Shown here: positions 21,333-29,934 of the stretch, one piece after another
Position numbering within the stretch: position 1 is the first letter of the stretch
Layout of the letters: each line of letters starts with the position of its first letter
Translations under genes and position numbers: made by a program
NCBI GenBank assembly: GCA_020161065.1
Contig: JAIUPH010000028.1
Span: 451,879-515,878 of the forward strand
Direction of reading: 5' to 3'
Length of the DNA stretch: 64,000 bases
From: Pseudomonadota bacterium
GTDB taxonomy: Bacteria; Pseudomonadota; Gammaproteobacteria; Burkholderiales; Burkholderiaceae_C
The notes under the pieces: generated by a model
Database searches by the model: none
Told to the model about the DNA's origin: nothing
What the model saw: only the letters and a program-made list of their open reading frames with translations

Positions 21333-22202
21333 TCAGATGCGAGACAGTCTTGTGAAAGGCTGCAACTCGATGGCGCCCAGGTAGGTGCTGCCATCGAGCG
21401 TGCCGGCCGCCTGTGCCGTGCCGGCACCCGGCTTCTCGATACGCAGCGTGTAACGCGCGCCGCGATCGTCCAGCCCGTCGAACTTGAAGTCGCCGAAGGC
21501 GTCCGTCGGGGCACGGCGCGGCTGCGGATCGCCTTCCACCGTCAATTCGACGAGCGCGTTCGACACGTTGTCGGCCTGCCCGTCGGGCGATCGTGCGAAC
21601 ACATTGCCGCCGACGAACTCGCTGGTGACCAGACTCATGTTGCGGTAGTAGACGCGGGGGCTGGTGCCGAGCTCCGGCTTCGCCACCGTGAGGTTCTGCT
21701 GCGCGGCCAATGCACGCATCTCGTCGTCGCTGACGTGGGCCACGCTCATCGCCCCGCTCGCGCAGGCCTGCGCGCAACGCGGTTGCGTCCAGCCGGCATC
21801 GATCAGGTGCGCATCGAAGGTCCAGTGCTGCGGCAACTCCAGCTCTTCGTTCCAGACCACCGCGCCGTAGGGGCAAGCCTGCACCAGATCGCGGCGGCCG
21901 CGCGCCTTGACGGGGTCGATGACGACGATGCCGTCCGGGCGCTTCGTCACGGCGCCCTGGCCGGCCTTCACGCACGGCGCGTCGTCGCAGTGGTTGCAGG
22001 TGCGCGGCACGTAGGTGACGTCGACCATGCTGCCGTTGCCACGCACGTGGCGGTCGATGACGAGCCACTCATGCCCGTGCTGCGGCTGCGGGGCCGAGTA
22101 GCCGGGAAAGTCGTTGCCGACGTACTCGTCCTTCATCGCCATCGTGCAGTTGTTGCAGTTGCTGCACTTGGCGACGTCAATGATCAGGTTCCACTTCTTC
22201 AT
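21333..22202 (-). CDS. Fe-S subunit of a pyrogallol transhydroxylase/resorcinol hydroxylase-type molybdoenzyme
   Basis: 289 residues. The ferredoxin part matches the small subunit of Pelobacter transhydroxylase: MKKWNLIIDVAKCSNCNNC, TCNHCDDAPC, DLVQACPYGAVVWNEE and PRCAQAC. It is followed by KPELGTSPRVYY and a C-terminal beta-sandwich (FGDFKFDGL, ending LGAIEL). From recollection of the Pelobacter sequence, three cluster cysteines are missing: the fourth Cys of the first motif is Met (CNNCTMAM), and the CTMC pair is replaced (WTFD). Nine cysteines remain. The start overlaps the large-subunit stop by 4 nt, so the subunits are coupled. Confidence 0.88.
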   Translation of the reverse strand: MKKWNLIIDVAKCSNCNNCTMAMKDEYVGNDFPGYSAPQPQHGHEWLVIDRHVRGNGSMVDVTYVPRTCNHCDDAPCVKAGQGAVTKRPDGIVVIDPVKARGRRDLVQACPYGAVVWNEELELPQHWTFDAHLIDAGWTQPRCAQACASGAMSVAHVSDDEMRALAAQQNLTVAKPELGTSPRVYYRNMSLVTSEFVGGNVFARSPDGQADNVSNALVELTVEGDPQPRRAPTDAFGDFKFDGLDDRGARYTLRIEKPGAGTAQAAGTLDGSTYLGAIELQPFTRLSRI

Positions 22203-25174
22203 GCAGCCTCCGCCAGGACGATGCCGTCCCACTTCGCGACTTCAACCAGGCAGTTGTTCGGCGCGATGCCGTCCGAGGTCGCAGAGATCGGCTCGCCCGA
22301 GGTGAGCAGGTTCATGCAGCCGCCGCGGTCCACCGGACCGTCAGGGGTGGCGATCAGGTCGAACTCCGCCGACGAGCTGTACGACTTCACCGTGCCGGCG
22401 GGCAGGGTCGCCGCGATGTCGACCCCGCAAATCACCGCGCCGCGGTCGTTGCGGACCTTGACCAGATCGTTCTGCCGCAACCCGCGCGTTGCGGCGTCTT
22501 GCGGGCTCATGCGCAGGATCCAGTAGGCACGCCCATCCACCGTGATGCGTTGATCATGGATGCCGCTGACCGCCGCGTTCTTGCCGTCGTTCTGCGTGTG
22601 GAAGCTGAAGGACGGGTGCGAGGTCAGCAACTGCAGCGGGAAACGCGCGAGGCGCTCGGGCGTGTGACGCCCCTCGCGCGGCGGCAGGTAGCGATTGACG
22701 CTCGGCCGCTTCGGATCCTCGTCCTCGATGGCCGCCAGCGACTGCGGCACGAACTCGAACTTCGACGACGGGGTGCCCAGGCCGCGACCGACCCCTTCGG
22801 CATGCTGCGCGGGGGCCGTGGACGTGTCAGGGGTGTCCTTGACGCGACCTTCGGCGAACCAGCGCATCTCGGTCGGGAACTCCATCTCGTCGGGAATGGG
22901 CGGCAGGACGTAGTAGCCCTTCTTCAAAAACTGCCGCCAACTGATCTTCTTGGCCAGGTCGCTGCCGTCGAAGATGCGCTTGCACCAGGTGAGATCGGTG
23001 TTGCCGCCTTCGGTGAACATGCTGGCGCCGCCCAGGCGCTCCAGGATGTCGGCGAAGATCTGGTAGTCCGACTTCGACTCGCCCAGCGGCTCGATGGCCT
23101 TGTGCTGCATCACGAAGACGCGGTGGTTCAGCTGGTAGTGGCACAGCGGCAGCACACCGCCCGAGGCCGCCGCCTCGGAGATGTCGTAGCGCTCGAACGA
23201 GGTGCACGCCGGCAGGATGACGTCGCTGAACTTCGCGTCGCCTTCCATGTAGATGCACTGGCTGACCGCGAACTCCAGCCGCGGGCTGCGGAAGGCCTCG
23301 ACCATGCGGCCCGATTCGAGGATCGCGCCCATGTTCGAGGTGCCGTAGCGGTACAGCATGTGCACCGTCGAATAGCCGGGCGCCGGGTACTCGTAGGGCT
23401 GCATCTGCGCCTGGAACGAGGACGGGTCCATCGGCCGGCCCTCGACGTGCTCGCCCAGGATGGCCTCGGCGATGCGCTGGCGCGGCACCAGCTGGCGGCA
23501 CGTGTCCAGCGTGATCACGTTGGGCATGCGCTGGTAGTTGTTCACCGCCGCCGCGCTGTTGACCAGATCGCCCGAGATGCCGCCTTCCGAGTAGCCGGGG
23601 AAATAGAAGGTCAACTCCATGCGTGCGCTGGTGCCGAGGCTGCCGAAGTTGATGCCGGGCTTGCCCCAACCCTGCATGGCCATCATCTGCACCATGCAGC
23701 GCGTCCACATCGGGCCGGTGTCGGCACGGCAGGCGCCGCCGAGGCCGGCGCCCAGGCCGCCCGCAGCGAGGTAGGTCTTGCGGCTGGCCCAGCGGCGCGC
23801 GAGGCTGCGCACGTCCTTGGCGGGCACGCCGGTCTCGGCTTCCTGCCACTCAGGCGTCTTGGGCAGGCCGTCGGTCTTGCCGAGCAGGTAATCGCGCCAG
23901 GTGTCGAAGCCGGTGGTGCGCTGGGCGACGTACTCCTTGTCGTAGGTGCCCTCGATCACCCACTGGTACATGATGGCCTGGGCCATCGCGGCGTCGGTGC
24001 CGGGGCGGATCGGGATCCACTTGCCGGGGAACATCTGCGCCGTCATGTTCAGGTGCGGATCGATGTGCACGAACTCGATGCAGAGCTCCTGCGCCCACTG
24101 CCTGCGTTGCGTTCCTTCCTGGCCCGCATACACCCCGGCGGTGCTTTCCGGGTCGCTCGACCAGAACACGATCATCTCGGCGTTCTGCAGGCAATCCTCG
24201 GTGGTGCCGACGAAGCCGGGCAGGCCCAGCCGGACGTTGTTGCCGAAGTGGTGCATTGCGCCCTGGTACCACCCCTCCCAGCTGATGGCGGAGAAGCCGA
24301 CACGGCTGGCACCGATGACGTTGGTGAAGCGCCAGAGCGCCGACAGCCAGTAGTTCACGTTGCCCCACTGGTGGTGCGCCGGGTAGGTCACCAGCATCGA
24401 TCCCGGCCCGTGCTCTCGCTTCTGGCGCTTGATCTCCGAGGAGACGATGTCCAGCGCCTCGTCCCAGCTGATGCGCTGATAGCCGGAGATGCCGCGCGTG
24501 TGGGTGTTGCGCTCGCCGTTGGGATCGAAGTCCACCCGCTTCATCGGGTACAGCACGCGGCGGTCCGAGTAGACCTGCGACTTGAAGGCCAGCGCATGCG
24601 CCGAAACGGTCGACTGGCGGCGCGGCGTAAACGACTTTCCGCGCGCCTTGATCGTCCACGGCTGCGGGTCGCTGTCGTCGAAGTCGATCGGCGTCGTGCG
24701 AATGATCTTGCCGTCCTTCACGTAGACGAAGATCGGGCCGCCGTTGGTCAGGTTGGTGTAGCGCGTGGTGCCGTCACGCATGGTCGTGCCGAAGCGCCAG
24801 CTCGCGGTCTTGATCTGGTTCATCAGCGTGCTGAACCAGACCAGCCCGGCGTCGGAGCCGCTTGCGGTCGCCTTGTAGGTCTTGAGTGCGTCGACGACGG
24901 TCAGCGGGTCCGGCGCCAGGCTGAGGATGCTCAGCGCCACCTCGGCGTCGCGGAAGCCGAGCACGGCATCGGGCTTCGGGTGCAACCCAGACGCACCCCT
25001 CACCTTGCCGCCTTTGAAGATGAGCTGGTGGGCGACGCTGCCGTCGCGCAACCGGATCTGCAGGACCAGATCGCGTGACTGGAGCTTGCGGCGCACGCCG
25101 GCATCGAGCCGCGCGGCGGCGGTGATCACCAGCGGCAGGGCCTTCAGGATCGTTCTGAGGATCGTCTTCTTCAT
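22199..25174 (-). CDS. Molybdopterin oxidoreductase, pyrogallol transhydroxylase/resorcinol hydroxylase-like large subunit with N-terminal SCP2-like domain
   Basis: 991 residues from ATG 25174. Residues ~150-991 follow the bis-MGD large subunit of pyrogallol-phloroglucinol transhydroxylase closely: HHQWGNVNYWL, AEMIVFWSSDPESTAGVYAG, GKTDGLPKTPEW, KTYLAAGGLGAG, YFPGYSEGGISGD, LPACTSFERYDISE, RWFAEGRVKDTPD and DRGGCMNLLTS. No N-terminal Fe-S cysteines are present, as in that family. Residues ~30-125 are an extra domain with an SCP2/sterol-carrier pattern (LVLQIRLRDGSVAHQLIFKG), absent from the Pelobacter enzyme as I recall it. No Tat signal is present, so it should be cytoplasmic. Its promoter holds a TetR-type operator. 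Confidence 0.88.
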   Translation of the reverse strand: MKKTILRTILKALPLVITAAARLDAGVRRKLQSRDLVLQIRLRDGSVAHQLIFKGGKVRGASGLHPKPDAVLGFRDAEVALSILSLAPDPLTVVDALKTYKATASGSDAGLVWFSTLMNQIKTASWRFGTTMRDGTTRYTNLTNGGPIFVYVKDGKIIRTTPIDFDDSDPQPWTIKARGKSFTPRRQSTVSAHALAFKSQVYSDRRVLYPMKRVDFDPNGERNTHTRGISGYQRISWDEALDIVSSEIKRQKREHGPGSMLVTYPAHHQWGNVNYWLSALWRFTNVIGASRVGFSAISWEGWYQGAMHHFGNNVRLGLPGFVGTTEDCLQNAEMIVFWSSDPESTAGVYAGQEGTQRRQWAQELCIEFVHIDPHLNMTAQMFPGKWIPIRPGTDAAMAQAIMYQWVIEGTYDKEYVAQRTTGFDTWRDYLLGKTDGLPKTPEWQEAETGVPAKDVRSLARRWASRKTYLAAGGLGAGLGGACRADTGPMWTRCMVQMMAMQGWGKPGINFGSLGTSARMELTFYFPGYSEGGISGDLVNSAAAVNNYQRMPNVITLDTCRQLVPRQRIAEAILGEHVEGRPMDPSSFQAQMQPYEYPAPGYSTVHMLYRYGTSNMGAILESGRMVEAFRSPRLEFAVSQCIYMEGDAKFSDVILPACTSFERYDISEAAASGGVLPLCHYQLNHRVFVMQHKAIEPLGESKSDYQIFADILERLGGASMFTEGGNTDLTWCKRIFDGSDLAKKISWRQFLKKGYYVLPPIPDEMEFPTEMRWFAEGRVKDTPDTSTAPAQHAEGVGRGLGTPSSKFEFVPQSLAAIEDEDPKRPSVNRYLPPREGRHTPERLARFPLQLLTSHPSFSFHTQNDGKNAAVSGIHDQRITVDGRAYWILRMSPQDAATRGLRQNDLVKVRNDRGAVICGVDIAATLPAGTVKSYSSSAEFDLIATPDGPVDRGGCMNLLTSGEPISATSDGIAPNNCLVEVAKWDGIVLAEAA

Positions 25175-25204
25175 TGCTGATCTCACGGAAGAGATGGTTT
25201 ATCA

Positions 25205-25226
25205 TACTGTACCGTCTAGTAAAGTA
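25205..25226. promoter_or_regulatory. Palindromic TetR operator upstream of the molybdoenzyme operon
   Basis: TACTGTAC, six spacer bases, then GTAAAGTA: an imperfect inverted repeat with 7 of 8 arm positions symmetric. It lies 31 nt before the molybdoenzyme ATG and 98 nt before the divergent tetR ATG, in a locally AT-rich island. The same 8-6-8 design recurs at 26133-26154, beyond the other end of tetR. It is therefore the likely binding site of the TetR protein encoded next to it. Confidence 0.7.
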
Positions 25227-25323
25227 AAAAGACCCTTCGACGAACTCGACTCACTTCGACGGTCGCTTCGATGCGGAACGACCACCCCGTGCACCGAAAG
25301 CCGCCCCATAAAATTCGATTGCC

Positions 25324-25968
25324 ATGCCTGCCAAACAGACATCCCCTACCAGCGGATCACGCGGCCGCCCGCGCGATCCCGCCCGCGTCGAGCGAGTGAT
25401 CGATGCCGCGAAGCGCGCGTTCCTGGCTGATGGCTTCGAGAGAACCAGCGTCGACGCGATCGCGCGCGACTCAGGCATCTCCAAGGTGACGATCTACAAC
25501 TACTTTCCGACCAAGCGGGCGCTGTATGCCGCTGCCATGCAGTCCGCAGATCGGGTCGAACAAGTCGAGTTCGCACCGGTTCGCCTGGATCCGGAAATGC
25601 CGAAGGAAGGCCTGAGGCGAATCGCGCGGCAGTTCCTGAAGTTCCAGCGGGACGACGCGACCCTCAGCAAACACAGGACCATCTACGCCGAAGGCGCAGC
25701 GCAGCCTGAAGTGGCGCTAGCCTTCTATCAGCAAGGTCCGAGTCGGAAGATGAGCCAAGTTGCCGGGTACCTGCGCGCCTGCAGTGAAGCCGGCAGCCTG
25801 TCGGTACGCGACCCGGATTTGGCAGCTGAGCAGTTCCTCTGCCTCTTCTTTGGCCGGGGACACGTGAAGGCGCTGCTGGGCCTGGGTAAGCCCACCGCAG
25901 CCGAAGACGAGAGCCTGGTGCGCTCGAGCGTCGACCTCTTCCTATGCGTATACGGCTTGGGGCGTTGA
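25324..25968 (+). CDS. TetR/AcrR family transcriptional regulator
   Basis: 214 residues. The N-terminal helix-turn-helix is typical: VIDAAKRAFLADGFERTSVD followed by IARDSGISKVTIYNYFPTKR. The C-terminal ligand-binding half resembles the AefR-type domain (LSKHRTIYAEGAAQPEVA). It is transcribed away from the molybdoenzyme operon and is bracketed by two near-identical 22-bp palindromes, so it most likely represses that operon until a phenolic or hydrophobic inducer binds. No strong ribosome site precedes the ATG. Confidence 0.93.
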   Translation: MPAKQTSPTSGSRGRPRDPARVERVIDAAKRAFLADGFERTSVDAIARDSGISKVTIYNYFPTKRALYAAAMQSADRVEQVEFAPVRLDPEMPKEGLRRIARQFLKFQRDDATLSKHRTIYAEGAAQPEVALAFYQQGPSRKMSQVAGYLRACSEAGSLSVRDPDLAAEQFLCLFFGRGHVKALLGLGKPTAAEDESLVRSSVDLFLCVYGLGR

Positions 25969-26132
25969 ACGTGCCGCGCTTTCAGGTTCACGGCTACGCT
26001 CGTGCCAAACGGTACCAGTCGCTTCGAGCGGAAGCGTCGGTCGACTTGCGTTGACGAGCGCGTCGCGAAGCTTCACCGAGATCGTCGCCGTGACGCTATC
26101 AATAGCAATCGCGGAAGACTAGACCTTTGCTT

Positions 26133-26154
26133 TACTGTACTTTTCAGTACAGTA
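26133..26154. promoter_or_regulatory. Second TetR operator (perfect palindrome)
   Basis: TACTGTAC, six bases, GTACAGTA: a perfect inverted repeat with the same arm sequence and spacing as the site at 25205-25226. It lies in the 337-bp gap after tetR. The gap otherwise holds no convincing gene, only a 55-codon plus-strand ORF starting 4 nt after the operator. Either it once controlled a gene now truncated, or it serves looping with the first site about 0.93 kb away. Confidence 0.68.
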
Positions 26155-26157
26155 TCC

Positions 26158-26325
26158 ATGCGCAGCACGACATCCACTCGGCTGGTGGAGTTTCTGACCG
26201 CCAGCCTGATGGTGGTTTCGGCCGACGCAAGCCGCCACCCTCCGCAGCCCGCACGGCGCGTCCTCTACGGCCGCGACACACGCTGCTCCCCACCCCCAAG
26301 CCCCCTCAAAGCGCCCTGGCAATGA
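26158..26325 (+). CDS. 55-codon ORF behind the operator, possible gene remnant
   Basis: The ATG is 4 nt after the TetR operator. The first ~26 residues (MRSTTSTRLVEFLTASLMVV...) have ordinary composition. The rest is Pro/Arg-rich and runs into the 3' end of the convergent acyl-CoA dehydrogenase gene. This looks like the 5' stub of a gene cut off where the catabolic cluster joins the TetR segment. It may not be translated. Confidence 0.2.
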   Translation: MRSTTSTRLVEFLTASLMVVSADASRHPPQPARRVLYGRDTRCSPPPSPLKAPWQ

Positions 26326-27448
26326 TCAACTTCTGAATGTGGCTCGTGCCTTCGTAGATCTTGGTCACGCGCACGTCGCGCCAGTAGCGTTCGACGGGGA
26401 AGTCGTTCAGGTAGCCGTAGCCGCCGTGGATCTGCAGGGCGTCGGAGCAGACGGCTTCGGCGATCTCGCTGGCGAACAGCTTGGCCATCGAGGCTTCCTT
26501 GGCGCAAGGGATGCCGGCCTGGCACAGGCGAGCGGCGTGCAGCATGAAGCGTTCGGCCACTTCCACCTTGGTGGCCATGTCGGCGAGGTCGAAGCTCACG
26601 CCCTGCAGCTTGATGATGGGCGCGCCGTAGGCCTCGCGCTGCTTGGCGTAGGCGATGGCCGCGTCCAGCGCGGCGCGCGCCGCGCCGATGGCCACGGCGG
26701 CGATGGCCACGCGGCCTTCCGACAGGCTGGCCATGATGCGGCGGTAGCCCGAGCCTTCCTCGCCGATCAGGTCGTGCACCGGCACGCGGCAGTCGTCGAG
26801 CTGGATCTGCGCGACATGCGCCGAACGTTGGCCCAGCTTGTGCTCGACGCGCGCCACCTGGTAGCCGGGCTGCTTGGCGTCGACGATCAGCAGGCTGGCG
26901 CCGTTCTTGCCCGCGGCCTTGTCGGTCACCGCCAGCACCAGGCCGACGCTGGCCTCGCTGCCGTTGGAGATGAACTGCTTGCTGCCGTTGATGACGTAGT
27001 GGTCGCCGTCGCGCCGCGCGAAGGTGCGGAAGGCCGCCGTGTCGGAGCCGGCATGCGGCTCGCTCAGCAGGAAGGCGCCGATGTGCTCGCCGCTGGCCAG
27101 CCGCGCCAGGTACTGGCGCTGCTGCGCCTCGGTGCCGACGCGGCTGAGCATGAAGCCCACCGAGTTGTGCACGTGCAGCAGCGTCGCGAAGCCGGCGTCG
27201 GCGGCGGCGAAGGCTTCGATGGCCAGGCAGTACTCGACGAAGCTGGCGCCCGAGCCGCCGTGCGCTTCGGGCGTCAGCATGCCCATGAAGCCCAGCTCGC
27301 CCACGGTCTTCAGCTCGGCGCGCGGCCAGGCGGCGCTGCGGTCGCGCTCGGCGGCGGTCGGCGCCACCACGTCCTGCGCCACGCGGCGGGCGCTGTCGCG
27401 GATGAGGATTTCCTGCTCGCTCAGGAAGGCGGTCGAGGGGTCGCTCAT
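26306..27448 (-). CDS. Acyl-CoA dehydrogenase (paralog of the one at 44538)
   Basis: FAD-dependent alpha,beta-desaturation of an acyl-CoA. 380 residues from the ATG at 27448, with GGAG 8 nt upstream. Family marks include LLSEPHAGSD, QFISNGSEA and the C-terminal catalytic Glu in TKIYEGTSHIQ. It begins with the same AFLSEQE segment as the dehydrogenase at 44538-45680 and is the same length, so the two are recent paralogs. It is the last gene of the minus-strand transport/beta-oxidation operon, 13 nt after the RND gene. Confidence 0.93.
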   Translation of the reverse strand: MSDPSTAFLSEQEILIRDSARRVAQDVVAPTAAERDRSAAWPRAELKTVGELGFMGMLTPEAHGGSGASFVEYCLAIEAFAAADAGFATLLHVHNSVGFMLSRVGTEAQQRQYLARLASGEHIGAFLLSEPHAGSDTAAFRTFARRDGDHYVINGSKQFISNGSEASVGLVLAVTDKAAGKNGASLLIVDAKQPGYQVARVEHKLGQRSAHVAQIQLDDCRVPVHDLIGEEGSGYRRIMASLSEGRVAIAAVAIGAARAALDAAIAYAKQREAYGAPIIKLQGVSFDLADMATKVEVAERFMLHAARLCQAGIPCAKEASMAKLFASEIAEAVCSDALQIHGGYGYLNDFPVERYWRDVRVTKIYEGTSHIQKLIIARAL

Positions 27449-27461
27449 GGTCGGGGCTCCT

Positions 27462-29897
27462 TCAGGCCGGTTCGGCGTGGGCGGCGGCGGCATCGGCGGC
27501 CGGCCGCGGTTGGGCACGCTGCGCCACGCGCGGCAGCAGGAAGTGCGAGAGGGCCGGAATCAGCACCAGCGCGCCGAGCATGTTCCACACGAACATGAAC
27601 GTCAGCAGGATGCCCATGTCGGCCTGGAACTTGATGGGCGACCAGGCCCAGGTGATGACGCCGGCGGCCAGCGTCACGCCGACCAGCGCCACCACCTTGC
27701 CGGTGAAGCGCAAGGCGTGGCGGTAGGCCTCGGCGAGCGGCGCGCCGGCGCGCTGCAGCGCCAGCTGGATGCTCAGCAGGTACAGCGCATAGTCGACGCC
27801 GATGCCCACGCCGAGCGCGATCACCGGCAGCGTGGCCACCTTGACGCCCATGCCCAGCGCGACCATCAGCGCCTCGCACAGCACCGAGGTGATGATGAGC
27901 GGCACCACCGTCACCACCACCGCGCGCCAGCTGCGGAAGGTGATGAAGCACAGCACGATGACGGCGGCGTACACGTACAGCAGCATGGTCACGTTGGCCT
28001 GGCGCACGACGATGTTGGTCGCCGCCTCGATGCCGGCCGAGCCGGCGGCCAGCTTGAACTGGCGCTCGGGCGTGCTGTGCGCGCGCGCAAAGGCGTCGGC
28101 CGCCTGCACCACGCGGTCCAGCGTCTCGGCCTTGTGGTCGGCCAGGTAGGCCACCACGGGCATCACCGAGCATTCGGTGTTGAAGAGGTCGGGGTTGGTC
28201 GTGCTGGCAGTGCGCGCGGCGTAGTTCAGCACGTCCTGGTTGGGCGACAGCGTCAGCCACTTGTTGCTGCCTTCGTACGAGCCGGCGGTGATCTTGCGCA
28301 CCGCGTCGGGCAGCGACACCGTGGTCTGCACGCCGGGCACCTGCTGCAGCGTCCAGCCCAGGCGGTCGGCCTCGATCAGCGTGGCGTACTCCAGGCAGCC
28401 TTCGGGCTTGGTCTTGACGATCACCGCGAACTGGTCGCTCGACAGCGCGTAGCGGCTGGTGACGTAGGCGTTGTCGAGGTTGTAGCGCGAGTTGGGCCGC
28501 AGCTCGGAGGCGCCGGCATCGAGGTCGCCCACCTTCAGCTGCGTGCTGACCGCGAAGCCGACGACCAGCAGCACGGCCGACGCGCCAATCGCCGCCAGCG
28601 CCCAGCGCCGCTCGGTGAAGCGCGCCAGCAGCGCCCACATCCCTTGGTTGGGCTGCTGCTCGGCGCGCAGGCTGCGCTGCGCGGCCGCCGCGCTGACGCC
28701 GGTGTACGACAGCATCACCGGCAGCAGCACGAGGTTGGTGAAGACCAGCAGCGCCACGCCGATGCTGGCGGTGATGGCCAGTTCCTGGATCACCGCGATG
28801 TCGATCAGCATCAGCACCGCAAAGCCCACCGCATCGGCGGCCAGGGCCGTCAAGCCGGCGAGGAACAGGCGGCGGAAGGTGTAGCGCGCGGCCACCAGGC
28901 GGTGCGTGCCGCGGCCCACGTCCTGCATGATGCCGTTCATCTTCTGCGCGCCGTGGCTGACGCCGATGGCGAACACCAGGAACGGCACCAGGATCGAATA
29001 CGGGTCGAGCGAGTAGCCGAGCGCGGTGACCAGCCCCAGTTGCCACAGCACCGCGATCAGCGAGCAGCCCAGCACCAGCACCGTGCTGCGCACGCAGCGC
29101 GTCCACCAGAAGATGATGGCGGCCGCGATGGCCGCGGCCACCGCGAAGAACACCATCACCTGCTGCAACCCGTCGAGCAGGTCGCCCACCACCTTGGCGA
29201 AGCCGACGATGCGGATCTCGACATCGCCGCCGGCCTTTGCGTACTTGGCGCGGATGTCTTCCAGCCGGCGCGACAGCTCCCAGTAGTCCAGCGGCTTGCC
29301 GCTGGCAGCTTCCTTGTCGAGCAGCGGCACGAAGATCATGCTGGACTTGTAGTCGTTGCCGACCAGGCTGCCCAGGATCTGCGCGCGCGCGATGTTCTGC
29401 TTGAGCTGGTCGATGTCCTTGGCCGATCCGGCGTAGCGGTCGGGCATCACCGGGCCGCCGGCAAAGCCTTCCTCGGTGACCTCGTTCCAGCGCACCACCG
29501 GCATCCACAGCGACTTGACGTTGGCGCGGTCGACGCCCGGCGTCAGGAACAGCTCGTCGTTGATCTGCTTGAGCGTCTGCAGGTAGGCCGGGTCGAAGAT
29601 GTCGCCGCGGCGGTTTTCCACCACCACGCGGATCGCGTTGCCCAGGCCCTTCAGGTCCTTGCGATATTCGAGGAAGTTCTTGATGTACGGCTGCTGGTGC
29701 GGAATCGTCTTCTCGAAGGCGGCGTTCAGCGTCAGCTTGGTCGCCTGCCAGCCCAGCAGCAGCGTCAGCAGCAGGCACAGCGCAATGACCAGCGGCCGGT
29801 GGTTGAAGATCAGCCGCTCGAAGCGGTTGCCCGATTCGCGGTCGAAGTCCTTCAGCTCGCGGATCGCGGGCATGTCGTCGATGGGGGTGCTGATCAT
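27462..29897 (-). CDS. RND superfamily (MMPL-type) transporter
   Basis: 811 residues. Two repeats each begin with one transmembrane helix and a large periplasmic loop, followed by clusters of five helices (for example VFFAVAAAIAAAIIFWW and VIALGVGIGVDYALYLL). There is no tripartite-efflux signature. This MMPL/Patched-like subgroup typically moves lipids or other hydrophobic molecules. It stands directly after YCF48, DUF1329 and DUF1302 genes, a set that recurs in proteobacterial gene clusters for hydrophobic substrates. It is therefore probably the inner-membrane part of a dedicated transport route. Confidence 0.9.
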   Translation of the reverse strand: MISTPIDDMPAIRELKDFDRESGNRFERLIFNHRPLVIALCLLLTLLLGWQATKLTLNAAFEKTIPHQQPYIKNFLEYRKDLKGLGNAIRVVVENRRGDIFDPAYLQTLKQINDELFLTPGVDRANVKSLWMPVVRWNEVTEEGFAGGPVMPDRYAGSAKDIDQLKQNIARAQILGSLVGNDYKSSMIFVPLLDKEAASGKPLDYWELSRRLEDIRAKYAKAGGDVEIRIVGFAKVVGDLLDGLQQVMVFFAVAAAIAAAIIFWWTRCVRSTVLVLGCSLIAVLWQLGLVTALGYSLDPYSILVPFLVFAIGVSHGAQKMNGIMQDVGRGTHRLVAARYTFRRLFLAGLTALAADAVGFAVLMLIDIAVIQELAITASIGVALLVFTNLVLLPVMLSYTGVSAAAAQRSLRAEQQPNQGMWALLARFTERRWALAAIGASAVLLVVGFAVSTQLKVGDLDAGASELRPNSRYNLDNAYVTSRYALSSDQFAVIVKTKPEGCLEYATLIEADRLGWTLQQVPGVQTTVSLPDAVRKITAGSYEGSNKWLTLSPNQDVLNYAARTASTTNPDLFNTECSVMPVVAYLADHKAETLDRVVQAADAFARAHSTPERQFKLAAGSAGIEAATNIVVRQANVTMLLYVYAAVIVLCFITFRSWRAVVVTVVPLIITSVLCEALMVALGMGVKVATLPVIALGVGIGVDYALYLLSIQLALQRAGAPLAEAYRHALRFTGKVVALVGVTLAAGVITWAWSPIKFQADMGILLTFMFVWNMLGALVLIPALSHFLLPRVAQRAQPRPAADAAAAHAEPA

Positions 29898-29934
29898 GAT
29901 GCGGTGCGCCTCGGGTACGCGTCGGGGGCCGGCG

